The notes under the pieces: model-generated
What the model was told of the DNA's origin: nothing
Seen by the model: only the letters and a program-made list of their open reading frames with translations
The model's database searches: none
Made by a program: the position numbers and the translations under genes
Shown here: positions 52,085 through 63,690 of the stretch, piece by piece
Position numbering within the stretch: position 1 is the first letter of the stretch
Layout of the letters: every line of letters starts with the position of its first letter
Source of the DNA: Theristus sp. LFF4_11
Lineage: Eukaryota; Nematoda; Chromadorea; Monhysterida; Xyalidae
Assembly (NCBI GenBank): GCA_030248135.1
Contig: JASANC010004439.1
Span: forward strand, 20,930 to 84,929
Direction: 5' to 3'
DNA: 64,000 nt

Positions 52085-52558
52085 CATAGTTGTTCCAGAC
52101 CCAGAGCCGAAGGGTTGGGGGGGGGGGCCGATATAGATAGCTGGAGCAAATTTTTCAGACAGATAGATAGCTGGAAAATTTTGGGGGGGGGCCGCGGGGG
52201 GAGCCATGTGACTTTGGGGGGGGGGCGGTCAAAATTTTGAAATTTGATAGATAGATAGCTAAAAAGCTATAAAAACAGCAAAATAATGCTAAAAATACAC
52301 TAAAAATCAAGTATAAACGCGTATTTTCACTAAAATTAGCGAAATTTTCAAGAATTTTGAGCAAAAATGGTCAATTTTAATCAAAAATTGACTCATTTTA
52401 TGTCTTCGAAGACAAAAATTTTCAGATAGATAGCTGGCTGAGAAATTTTTTCAGATAGATAATAGCTGAGCCAAAAAAAACCTGTCTGATAGAGATAGAT
52501 TCGAAAATTTTTGGGGGGGGGGCGGCCCCCCCCCAGGCCCCCCCCTAGAACAACTATG
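52085..52558. mobile_element. hAT-type MITE with long G runs
   Basis: Ends CATAGTTGTTCCAG / CTAGAACAACTATG; 8-bp duplication GCTTTCAG at 52077-52084 and 52559-52566. Interior has repeated GATAGATAGCTGG units, AAATTTT segments and G/C homopolymers. Confidence 0.82.
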
Positions 52559-53071
52559 GCTTTCAGTGCATATCAGAGGAAAAATTTTCAAATTTAAAAA
52601 AAGTCGGTATTTTTGTTTTTTTAATCATTGTTAAATAAATTCGATTTTGTTTAACAACCCTAATATGTGCATTCGAATCGCGCTGGCCCGCTGAGTTCGA
52701 ATTTTGCACTTTCAGAACTAAATAACATCAATTGGCAAAAACCTTCATGAAAATTACTCTTTTCTAACTCCAACATCAATTTTGACCTACCTTTTGCAGC
52801 ATGTGGATCCAAAACCAGGTCGTGTTTCCCGTTCAAAATGCAGTTATCTGTGATTTTATGTTGTTCCATTGCTGTGTGGTGTTGGGTTTGGGGCTGAAAA
52901 CTTTGATTTGGTTTCTATTTGGCTCTAAAAACTAACTTTTTTGCATGATTTTTTGGAAGTTCACACCAAATTTTCTCCCAGACTTGTGTGATCATGTCAT
53001 TATTTAGTCATTTTGACCATCGTGCTCCATGTTTTTCGATTTGGATAAGTTATTTAACTCATAGTGGCCCG

Positions 53072-53875
53072 GTCGCCCTGGATATTTTGTAATATTAGCT
53101 GATTGGTTGCCTGAACATCAGGTTCAAAAAAGAATCGGTGAATCGTTATTGAATTGAATCATTCTTTTTTCCGAATATTGTGATTTCTGTGCGTGTATTT
53201 TGTGTGGGAAAACAGTGAGATTTTTAATGGAAAAATTTTGTTCATGATTTGTGAGTTGCAGACCAATCAAAAGCAACAAATTTCACGGTAAAGAAACTCT
53301 GTTTTGTTCGAAAAAAAGAACGATAACTGACGACGACGACGTTTCCCTTCGGAAAAAAATTGCTACAGAAATTGTCGCTCTAAATTTAAACGTTGAAGTT
53401 AAAACAGAAATTATGATTCAAAACTTGAACTTGAAAACTTCAGAAGAAACATTTTTCAAAACGAAATGTCAATTTGCCAAAGAAAGAACACGAACGTCGT
53501 CGCCGTCGTTGTTACTGGAAAAGAGAATTGACAGCAAAACACGTCTGCTTTTTACAAAATGTGCGTCACACAAATCCTCCAAAGCGTTTTTCTCAATCAA
53601 AAAATTAAAGCAGCTGATATATAACAGCGAATTCAGGTTTCCAATTGTCGTCGTTTTTTGTCGTCCAATTGAAGTTTTTTTTGCTGCTTTTGACGTCTTC
53701 ATCTCATAAATCACAAACAAGCTTTTTTCCATCAAAATCTCACTGTTTGTCTACCCTACCCAAGCCACACCGAAATCACAAAACTAGAAAAAAAGAAAAT
53801 GTCCATTCCAATTTCTTTTTTGAACCTGATGTTCAGGCAACCAATCACCTAATACTGCAAAATATCCAGTGCGAC
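53072..53875. mobile_element. Inverted-repeat DNA element, about 65-bp ends
   Basis: Ends share GTCGC[CA]CTGGATATTTTG and continue through TGATTGGTTGCCTGAACATC in inverted orientation with few mismatches. The interior is open in one plus-strand frame (53251-53709) but resembles nothing I know. No clear target duplication. Confidence 0.75.
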
Positions 53876-55897
53876 AAAACTGGAGTCAAGTTTCAGCGTC
53901 GGGGCTGAATTGAAATGCCGTTTCAGAAATTGTTGTGTTGCAACGCAACTTAGAACACATGTTTTTCAGTTGGTCGGCCAAATTATGAGATATCTTGCTG
54001 TTTGGTGCGTGTGAGTTTAGGGTCGACAATGGAGTCGTGCGACAAAACGTTAACGATTGGGGCGGAGCCGGAGGTGTTTGGTTAATACCACACCACAGGA
54101 CCGTTTTTCAGATACCCGATCACTTCATGGCCACACAATTGACACTTCATTGCTGCTCGCCGGCGCGTGTTGGTGAATTTGCGTCTGTCAGTTGCGCGCA
54201 AACGAGATCGCGAAATCTGGTATAATACGTGTTTTCAATACGTTTCCAAAGTCCACTGGCACAGGTGTTTTGAAGAGCGGGCCCCCGCCAAGCGGCAGAA
54301 GCATGGTTTCCTGAACCTAAAATTTACCAGTCATGTTTGCGGCCACTCCATGCGTTCAAGTACCCTTCTTTACCTAAAAATGTCTCTCATTTTCGGTGCT
54401 GTAAGGAGAATTAAGTCCCATTCATCTTGGATTCTGATTCTCCACATCTCCACGTGTCACTCACATTTTTTTCTGCGTTCATCTGCAAATGCAAAAACCA
54501 CCAAATGTTCGATTTTGAACAGTTGAACGTGGCACTTCAAAGCGTTGCTGGCGCATTCAGTCGTTTGCTTCGAATCGTATGTGTGTGCACGTGCACACAT
54601 ACAGAATATTCACAGTCCCTTTCAAATACACTATTTCCGCGCATAACATAGAGCGCTGAAAATTCCACGAACTGAAAATGAAAACACTGCTTGAAAAGAC
54701 ATGTTGCGGGAGTTGTGCATGTGCGTTTATGCAGGCCAGGCAGTGTGTGTGTGCGGCTTTCGCGCAGCAGAATTTGCTGCTGGCTGCGCACAGAACCAAC
54801 TGCGATAGGAACTCCAGACTTGCTTCGCGTGCGTTTAACCGTCCATGTTTGTACGGTGCACATTGCTTCGTTCAAGCGAAGGTACGGAAAAAGAGCAGCG
54901 GCACAGCGTATAGTAAAAAGCATCGTTTTTATTTCTGACCGACCGAAAAGAAAATGAGCATATGCCAAAGTGCAAGAGTACAATAAATACGACTCTAAGA
55001 AAAACGGTGTGCCGTGCATGCCAGATAAGAGAGACTATTGACAGTTTCTTTGATAAAAACTCTTGGTTTCTTGTTTTGAAGACTTTCTATTTCAGCTTTC
55101 TTTCAGAAAGCATTTATGAACAAAACAGACCAAATCTGCCAAGCAGAATCTCTCACGCAGTTACAAAAAAACGAAATTCAGCAAAAACTGATTTTTTGAA
55201 TACATTCATGCACATCAAAGTTTGTTTCAAGGAATTCTCCGGGGTATTTTCCAAAGTGACTTTGAAAACCGCACACTGATTGGTTGCATCCTGTTTCTGT
55301 GACTAATCGGCATGTTCAAGCGCAACCGAGAAGCAAATTTTCTATACTTCATTTCTCAAATCTGGACACAACATTCGCTCTGCAAAATACCCCATGTTAA
55401 GAAAACTTTGACTCTGGCTGACTAGTGCGCACAAATCCAGGGCAACGATAAAGAATCACATTGAATCAATAAAAAAATGAACACCGAAGTTTACACATGA
55501 AAATAAAATTCTATCATAAAATCACGGAAAAGGCGGTAAACTTGACAATAATGGAAGATTGTTTAAAAGTATACTGATCATGAAATTTGAAAAAAATGAG
55601 ATTTTTTAAAAACAAAATTTCTGAAGAAGAAAATTTCTTGTTTTACAGTTTGAACATATTCAGGCGAAACACGTTGAATTGACACTTTCAAAACTATCTT
55701 GAATCTCCGTTTGCCATAATACAGAAACGTTTGATTTGTAACACCAATAATTTTATGAATCTTTATGGAGGTCAGCAAACAAAAGTTTGCTCTCGAAACT
55801 CGGGCATTCATAGCGCAGCATTTGCGTGGTGATCTTAAAACACAGCAATGTCTGTCACTGTCACTGCACGAGTGCTGCTTCTACATTGTACATTGTA
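53876..55897. other. Spacer between giant gene start and calcineurin B
   Basis: No gene recognised. A palindrome TGTGCACGTGCACA near 54587 and a GCGCAGCAG/CTGCTGGCTGCGC hairpin near 54760 are the only notable structures. Confidence 0.4.
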
Positions 55898-55905
55898 GGT
55901 TCGCT

Positions 55906-56690
55906 TAGGGTTGGCAAAATACCGTTTTTTTCAAATCGTGGTAAAAAAACCTGTATTTTTACCGGTAAAATTACGGTAATTTTACCGGAAAAAAACGAAA
56001 GCCAAAAAGTTGTAAAAACCCACATATTTTTCGCAGCCGACTTTCAACTTGAACCAGGACTTGTGAAAACAACTTTCAGAATGCTTTGTTCAAAATATCG
56101 TGCACCAACAAAGAAAATAAATTATGTTTGGGCTTGAAACCCCAAAAGGTCAGCAATAAATCGAACATTATCTTTTGCTCAATAATTTATATTCCACCAA
56201 TTACGTAGGAAAAAACCACAGCGTTTTCACCGGACAGTCTTTGGTCACAATAGACGAACACAATTTGATGCAATAACGCAGTTAAACCGAATCAGTTCAG
56301 TCAGTTCAGATCAAAAAGAAAACAAATCAGTAATTGTGTAAGAAAGACAATGTTGAGCGACATTTGGAATTTTTGAAATTTTCAGCTCAGCTCGGCAGCT
56401 CCAGCCGATTCTTGCAGATCGCTTAACAGTTCTTTCAAACATCAGTGTCAATTTCCTCATCATATTTTTCTTGGTCACAGATTTTCTCATTTTCTCATCA
56501 AAAATGATATAAAAACTCAGGGTCCGACATTGAAAAAAACCGGAAAAATACGAAAAAAAACGGAAAAATACAGAAACGGTCTTTTTCCCGTTTTTTTCAA
56601 GGCACCAATTTTTGCTTTGATAAAAAAACGCGTATAAATACGTGTTTTTTTACCGGTAAAAAAACCGGTATTTTTACCATGCCAACCCTA
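55906..56690. mobile_element. hAT-type element, copy 1
   Basis: Same ends as the copy at 59959. 8-bp duplication GGTTCGCT at 55898-55905 and 56691-56698. It has landed in the first bases of a short repeat (56691-56831), so the duplication is part of that older element. Confidence 0.9.
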
Positions 56691-56831
56691 GGTTCGCTGA
56701 TGTTTTACCCAGACTTTAAGATCTGTCTGTGGTAAAACACCTTCGGCAGTTCTGCCTGGTGTCCGTCGCACTGACGAGCCAGAGGGCACCGCGGTATGCG
56801 TCTACCTGGCGAAACCGCAAACAGCGAACTT
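56691..56831. repeat. Short interspersed repeat, GTTCGCTGATG type, hit by a hAT element
   Basis: Close copy of 13822-13961; its first bases are separated by the hAT element 55906-56690. Confidence 0.78.
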
Positions 56832-57373
56832 CGTGGTTTACAAAAAGTACGCAGGATATCAACTCTTAAGTTTCGCAACACGAACCGCAACAAAACTTGC
56901 CAAAAATATGAAACAACAAGGACTGGACAATTAGCCCTTTTCAAGAAACTTCAGAGAAAAACGAAACCAAATTGTTTTACGGTCGGCTTAAATGTACAGC
57001 ATTGTACTAAACACGGCAAGTGAATACAAAAACGTATGAACATAAAAACCTGCGTGATACATACACCACGAGACGAGACAAGACTCGAACAATAATATCA
57101 ACACGGATGGAGGGGAGTATCACGGACTTAAAGCGTTTCGACAGCCATAGTTATTCATCATGTGAATTCTGATTGGCTGCATCGGCTCGAAACAACCAAC
57201 GCAAGATAGAGCTGAATTCTTCATCTGACAATAATCAGAGCTGTCCAAAGCTTGGAAAATCCGAAACAGTGATGAGTAATTCTTTTTTTCCATTTTCAAA
57301 CATTTTCGTTTTTCTCACCACCACAAACCAAAAAAACACACAACTCATCATTGGACAAGTTGTTTGCAGCGTT

Positions 57374-60300
57374 TCAGATGTTTTCCAGAACCATCTTTTT
57401 GTGCACTTCTGTATGTTCGACGACCTGTGATTAAAACAAACAGCGAAGTTGCAGGAGGCAGAAATTGGGGTGTGTTGATTTTTTTTCAAAACAAATTGTA
57501 ACTTCGTGAACTACATATGTCAAAGACGACTTGCACCATAAGTGCTGTAGCTTTATTTATTATTCGACCGTGTTCGAACGCGAAATGACGTTGTTTTCTT
57601 TAAAAAAGGCCCGTCCGTCATCCAAAACGCAAGAAATTTAATTTGTTTTCTGCCAAACTAACCACGTTACCCTGCGTGACAGGTGCATGTTTCTGGTTTC
57701 AGAGGACATGACGTCATTTCAACGAGAAGCGTTCGAATAAACAGATTATACCCCAATCAGTTGTCCTGAGAGCGCTCTTCTGCGCACTAGCACCAACAGA
57801 AGAATGAACTGTATTGAATGATCGAATAATGAAGCATTTACGCCAAGCAAGACCAAGCACGAACGACACGCACATCAACAAACTCGTCGAAGCTGATCTT
57901 GCCGTCGCCGTCCTTGTCGTGGAACAGTATGGTCTTGTCGACGATCTGCTGCAGCTGGCTGTCCTTGAGATTGTTGCCGACCATCATCTTCAGCACGGTG
58001 AACAGTTCGCCGTTCGAGATGTACCCATCGCAGTCCATGTCGTATATTCGAAACGCGACTGAAATTTGGTTGGTGGCCGTTTTTTCTTTGTCACCACGGA
58101 ACTATTGGGAAGGAACTACCGTCATTATACTTAGGGATGGCACGGAATCCAAATTTTCGGTTGTCGAATCGCACTCCATTGTGTTATTGAGTTCGGTTGC
58201 CTGTTGGTGGCTAGTGTACACCGATACAACATAATACCAGCCTTTTTGGAATTTGCGACCGAATAAAAGTTTCGAAACTCAATTTTCGCAGGCATTGACC
58301 AGGGCATTAGTTTCAGTTCAGAAAATTGCGTGACACCACACGGCAGTTCTAAGTTACCACAATGACCCCGTCTCGCATCTCACGGACCAACAGAGTCGCA
58401 CCAGGTAAATTTTGAATTGCCGCGTAATTGTGAATCGCGGTATCTACAGGGTGTCCCAAAAAAACATAACAAAAGTAAATGGCTCGTGCGGCCGACTGGT
58501 TGCGCGTGAAGCCGTGAAATTTGAAACACTTTTAGAAAAAATGAACACATTTTGTGTGTCCACATTTTATCCCGAAATTCCATTTTTTTCAATAATATTT
58601 TAGCAGAAATGCGTAAAAACTCAAAAATCACCTAACTTCAGCATTTTGACTCAGGATAATCATCGTTGTCGTCATCGAGAATCGAGATTCACATATGACA
58701 GTGGCGCAAGTCCACCTTTAGCTTCGTCTTCACTGATCTCATCAGATTTTCCCTCTCGACCCTTTAGTTTCACTTTTTTCAGCAGCCCAATGTCTTTTTC
58801 ATTGTTCTCAATGATTGCCGACATTCGATGTTCGAAATTGATGAGCAATTCTGGTGCAGCGCCCGATCATCGTTGATTTTTTGCACACCACTGCGAATTG
58901 TGGTTTTCAAATTGTCGAAAATGTTGGGCGCCGAACGGTACACAATTTCCTTCAGGTGCCCCAAACCCATAAGTCAAGAGGAAAATTGAAACAAGTGCGC
59001 GAGTGGCTGTCGGCGTCGTTCGGTGACCGCTGGATCGGCCGCATGGGCAGAATTGAATGGCCCGAGAGGAGTCCGGACATGAAGCCTTTGCCTTCTGCGT
59101 TTGGGGGCATCTGACGGATAATGCGGGACATTTTCGGCGCCCACCACTGCAGCGGTGTGAGAAAAAATCATCGATGATCGGGCGCTGCACCAGAAATTGA
59201 TCATCAGTTTCAAACATCGAATGTCGTCGTTCATTGAGAACAATGGAAAACACATTGAGCAGCCGAGAAACATGAAACTGAACGACCGTGAGCATGAACA
59301 TGATGACATCAGTAAAGTTGAAGCTGACGATGAGCTTGTGCCACTACCAGATGAGATTCTCGATGACGACAATGATGTTTATCTTGAGTCAAAAAACTGA
59401 ATTTAGGTGATTTTTGAGCTTTTACGTATTTCTGCTGAAATGTTATTGAAAAAGTGGAATTTCGGGATAAAATTTGGACACACAAAATCAAAATGTGTTC
59501 CTTTTTTCTGAAAGTGTTTCAAATTTCACGGCTTCACGTGCAACCAGTCGGCCGCACAAGCCATTTACTTTTGTTATGTTTTTTTTTGGGACACCCTGTA
59601 TTTCACCCACTTCCGCTTTCCTGTTTAATGCGCACAAAGAAAACAAAAAATGTCTATAAATTTGTCAAGTGAAGAATGAAAAGCCAAAAGAAACCAATAG
59701 CACTTACACCTCAGCTTCGTGTGCTTGTCACCCTTGACGCTGAACTGCGAGATGCCCCGGATAAATTCTGAAAAAGGTGACAGGATCGTTAAAAAAGTGC
59801 AACCTGAACGAAAAAAAACGGCTTTAGTTTTTGGAACCCAAAAATGAAGCGGTTTTGACTATCTGCTCACCAATGAAACAGAAGATCAGTGTTCAGTTTT
59901 GGTGCATCAGTCTTGGTGATCGGTTTTGGGAGGATTGCTATCGCATAGTTCATGCATTTAGGGTTGGCAAAATACCGTTTTTTTTCAAATCGTGGTAAAA
60001 AAAACCTGTATTTTTACCGGTAAAATTACGGTAATTTTACCGAAAAAAAACGAAAGCCAAAAAGTTGTAAAAACCCACATATTTTTCGCAGCCGACTTTA
60101 ATTGAACCAGGATTTGTGAAAACAACTTTCAGAATGCTTTGTTCAAAATATCGTGCACCAACAAAGAAAATAAATTATGTTTGGGCTTGAAAACCCAAAA
60201 GGTCAGCAATAAATCGAACATTATCTTTTGCTCAATCGTTTATGTTCCACCAATTAAACAGGAAAAAACCACAGCGTTTTCAGGGGACAGTTTTTGGTCA

Positions 60301-62761
60301 CAATAGACGAACACAATTTGCTGAAATAACGCAATTAAATCGAAGTTAGAGTCAGTTCAGATTAAAAAAAGAAAACAAATCAGTGATTGTGTAAGAAAGA
60401 AAATTTTGAGCGACATTTGGAATTTTTGAATTCAGCTCAGCTCGGCAGCTCCAGCCGATTCTTGCACCTCGCGTAACAGTTCTTTCAAAACATCAGTGTC
60501 AATTTCGTCATCATATTTTTCTTGGTCACAGATTTTCTCATTTTCTCATCAAAAATGATATGAAAACTCAGGGTCCGAAATTGAAAAAAACCGGAAAAAT
60601 ACGAAAAAAACCGGAAAAATACAGAAACGGTCTTTTTCCCGTTTTTTTTCAAGGCACCAATTTTTGCCCTGGTAAAAAACGCGTATAAATACGTGTTTTT
60701 TTACCGGTAAAAAAACCGGTATTTTTACCATGCCAACCCTACATGCATTTATACATGCATGTACAGAATAGACTGAACACAGGTATGAAGCGCACGCACT
60801 TTACCAGTTTTCAAACTTTTTCTCGGGAAAAGCCAGAAGGCAAACATAAATGCAGTCTCAGAGAGTTTTTGGCTGTATTTGAATTCATACAGCCACAGCA
60901 ATGGTACTAAGCAAGCAGCCAATCCACGAGTGGTACAAAAAAAATACAGTTCGACTGTACAGACTCGACAACACCGACTTTGTCGTTCAATCAGCCAGCA
61001 ACTAAGAACAAACTTAAACCGTAGAACAACGGTTAATCAACGTTAAATCACGTAAAATATGTAAAAGCGACAAATCACCGCTCGTGGCCTGGTGGTAGTG
61101 CGTTAGACTACAGTCGGTGCGCTCGGGGGATCGAGCCCCGCCGAGGGGTGTATAGGCACTTAATGACCATAAATTCTCTGGGTTAGCCCTGGCTAAAAAA
61201 ACATCGCCTAAAAATCCCAACAACAACAACACACGACATCATGCCACTCAGTCGAACCTAGAGATGTGAGGGTCAAAAAAAAAATTTTTTTTCAATTTTT
61301 TTAAAAAAAAATTAGTAAAAAAATGAGCTTTTTTTTATTTTTTTTATTAAAAATTTTTGAAATTTTTTCTTTAATGTGCCCTGAAAATGCCGTTTTTGGC
61401 ATAATTTTTCGAAAGTTCAACAAAAATTTTCTTTGACTTTACCTTGTCACTTAGTCTTCAACGCTGCAGGTGGTATTCTGGATTGATTTATCGACTGTTT
61501 TCAGCCTTGGTGAGTGATGATCGACTCGCGCATTAAAGTACTTGAGCGTCGCAAAGGCTAGTTCAACAAATTCCGATGTCGCTAAGGTGAGATAGAAGCA
61601 GAGAACTCACATTTACGCATCGTTTTTCAGGATCTCGAAAGGTCGAAATTGCACTGTCTGCCACTGCAAGCGTAACTTCGTTGGTTGCTCGTTGCTGTTT
61701 CGCCTCGTGTCGTCAGCATGATCACACCGGTTTGTTGTTGAACTTGTTTCCATGTTATTTGAGGTGAATTGAGAGGCAAAACACGAGACGTGATGTCGTC
61801 GGTGGGAAAATGGGGTCGCCGAAACCAAGTCTGAAATTTTCACCCTCCTCCCATATGAGTGGGGGTCATATGGTAAGTCGGTGGCTCCTCAGATGGTGAT
61901 ATTCGGACTCCCTGAAAAATTCTGAACAACTTTCATTTAAAAAAAAAATTTAAAAAAAAAATTTTTTTTTAAAGAAAAAAAATAGAAAATTTTTTTTTCT
62001 TGACATCTCTAGTCGAACCTTTGAAGTCGACCTCTCCATTGCCGTCCTCATCAAATATCTCGATGACTCTTTGAACGAGCGGGTTCTGCTGCAACTCCGG
62101 CAGCGACATGAACTCGTCGACGCCGAGTGCTCCGTTTCCATCCAGATCCAATTTGCGAAAGCGGTGCGCGAGACGACGGATCTCCTCCGCGTCGACTGAA
62201 AAACAAGAAAAAATAGATTTTCAGAATTGCAAAACAATGTGCCGTTGATATTTGTTTTTCGTTCATCATGTAAGAGAAAGACGAAACGTTAAAGCAACAA
62301 CTCATTGGAGAATTTGATATCTGTGTAAATTATGCAAGCACAAACGGCCAGCCGATCTGAACATATGAACTCTGCTATACACTTTTCTTTCGGTTGGACG
62401 ACTTGGTTTGCGTTTGTGGACGTGGAAGGGAAATACGTGCTTTGAGGTGTATAATTGCATTGCAGAAATTCCGTTGTCCTCAATTGTTCTACCGCTTTTC
62501 AATCTACTTTTGTTCTGGTCATGAAAAACCAGTAATCAGGAAGCAATCGCCGCTAAAAAAATAAATAAAAAACAACTCACAATTCGAGCACATTTCCATC
62601 GGCAGCGATGCTTCGTTACCCTGCAATGAAACATGGAATTGACGTTCATTCACTAGAGCCGTTTTTAAGAATAAAACTTTCAGTCGGCGAACAAAATGTG
62701 TGAGTAGTGAGTGTTGTCGAGCACAAAATACAATGAGACCAGTATAAAAAAAACTCACCAT
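57374..62761 (-). CDS. CNB (PPP3R1/cnb-1-like): Calcineurin regulatory subunit B, complete (6 coding exons)
   Basis: Calcium-binding regulatory subunit of the Ser/Thr phosphatase calcineurin. Coding exons, 5' to 3': 62759-62761 (ATG only), 62581-62620, 62019-62195, 59708-59767, 57874-58058, 57374-57424. All junctions keep phase and give 171 residues, against about 170 in the family. The N-terminus MGNEAS is the N-myristoylation site. Four canonical EF-hand loops, each D-x-D-x-[DN]-G with E at position 12, lie at residues 31-42, 63-74, 100-111 and 141-152. The last exon, [16 protein letters not shown], keeps the HKKMV motif but differs from the usual GNTDIHKKMVVDV-type end. The exon 3 donor (GTTCGA) is weak and lies inside the target duplication of a hAT element. 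Introns 3 and 4 are largely transposon and SINE sequence. The single-codon first coding exon is inferred from ATG followed by GTGAGT and the CAG|GGTAAC acceptor. Confidence 0.96.
57545..57750. mobile_element. MITE, TGACGTCA family, diverged
   Basis: GTTCGAACGCGAAATGACG near the left end, GACATGACGTCATTTCAACG and GTTCGAATAAACAGATTATA at the right. Confidence 0.55.
58447..59598. mobile_element. Fold-back Tc1/mariner-type element
   Basis: Outer ends CAGGGTGTCCCAAAA and its complement, flanked by TA on both sides. The two arms are inverted copies of the same 3' transposase region. The left arm reads on the minus strand ([18 protein letters not shown]), the right arm on the plus strand ([19 protein letters not shown], then DDRALHQK and an acidic tail). 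WPERSPDM matches the conserved W-P-x-x-S-P-D block of mariner/IS630 transposases. Coding is broken by stops, and no intact DDE domain is present. Lies in calcineurin B intron 4. Confidence 0.85.
59959..60741. mobile_element. hAT-type element, copy 2
   Basis: Terminal inverted repeats TAGGGTTGGCA...TGCCAACCCTA with further inverted ACCGGTAAAA blocks. 8-bp target duplication CATGCATT at 59951-59958 and 60742-60749. Nearly identical to copy 1 at 55906-56690. In calcineurin B intron 3. No intact transposase frame seen. Confidence 0.9.
61079..61234 (+). repeat. tRNA-derived SINE
   Basis: Best-preserved head: CTCGTGGCCTGGTGGTAGTG, then GGGGATCGAGCCCCGCC. Shorter body; AACAACAACAACAC tail. In calcineurin B intron 3. 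Confidence 0.8.
61259..62011. mobile_element. hAT-type non-autonomous element at calcineurin B exon 3 donor
   Basis: Ends TAGAGATGT / ACATCTCTA with long A/T runs inside. Flanked by the 8-bp duplication GTCGAACC at 61251-61258 and 62012-62019. The right copy contains the last exon base and the GT of the exon 3 5' splice site. Confidence 0.85.
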
Positions 62762-63399
62762 CTTGAAAATTTTGCGATAACGGTGCGGTGCGCAGCGGTA
62801 AGCACAACAACAGAACAGAAGTCAAACGCCGTCCGTCCGTCTTCAAATATTTAATAACGATGATTTGATTCTACTTCCACTCACTGCGGCTGCTCAATTA
62901 TTTTCAAATTTTATTCAAATTATCGCAGTGGTTACTCAACTCAACCTAGCGGAACCTAGAACGCCAACGTAATGCATCATTATTAAAACAGCTGCATCTG
63001 CAACTTCCGGTGCTCCTCCTCCATAACACAGGAAAGAAAAAAATGCAAAAAACTAAATTGATCATTTTCGTTCACCTTATCATAAAGGCTTGGCTTAGGA
63101 TTAGGTTTAGGAACCTACAACGACTCATCACATCACAAGCAACCTCAGACTCAGATCAAAAATCAAAAAAATCACTTTTAAAAATGTATACAAATCGAAA
63201 GCCAAGAAAAGAACCCAGGAATCCCTTTTGGCTTGGCTACGGTTGGGGTTCGAATTTTTTTTTTAAACTTTTTTAAAAATCGGGTTTTTTACCGTGAAGC
63301 TTCATAAGTCACGGAAATGGGAATGAAAGAATGTGAAATCCGAATCCAATAAGATAAAAAATCAGCCCACTTGCACCAATTCACGCAGACGTATGAATT
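62762..63399. other. Region 5' of calcineurin B
   Basis: Should hold the 5' untranslated exon and promoter of calcineurin B. I see no clear TATA box or initiator. Includes TTGGCTTAGGATTAGGTTTAGG near 63090. Confidence 0.35.
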
Positions 63400-63690
63400 G
63401 CGGCTCTCTAATTGCGACCTGAAGAGATGCAGCCCGCTCATTGCGGACCGTTCAATTGCGGCCCGGAGAATTCAGGCTCGGACAATTCCGGCCTGGCGAA
63501 TGTTTCACGAGCAACAGTGAACCACCTGTACCGTTTTTCGTGACCTTCGATGAATCCAAAATTAAACAAATCACGGCAAAACAGTTTTTTCAAAAATTCA
63601 CGTTTCCGAAGAGCCTTTATGTGAAAGGCTTGGCTTGGGAGACCTGCAACAACTTTGCTTAGTTTTGGGATTAGATTTGGCGGAAGTTTA
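63400..63690 (+). repeat. Repeat with degenerate AATTGCGGCCCG units
   Basis: Counterpart of 3230-3600, including GGCTTGGCTTGGGAGACCTG near the end. Confidence 0.65.

Noticed and set aside
53251..53709. 152-codon plus-strand frame
   Set aside because: Sits wholly inside an inverted-repeat element and shows no recognisable domain; could be a decayed element gene, not supported enough to call.
61079..61160. Genuine tRNA gene
   Set aside because: A- and B-box-like blocks are present, but the same head occurs five times with a common non-tRNA body and AAC tail, so it is a SINE.
18657..62019. Introns made entirely of one element (introners)
   Set aside because: Ends touch one splice site in several cases, but no intron is bounded by the same element at both sites.
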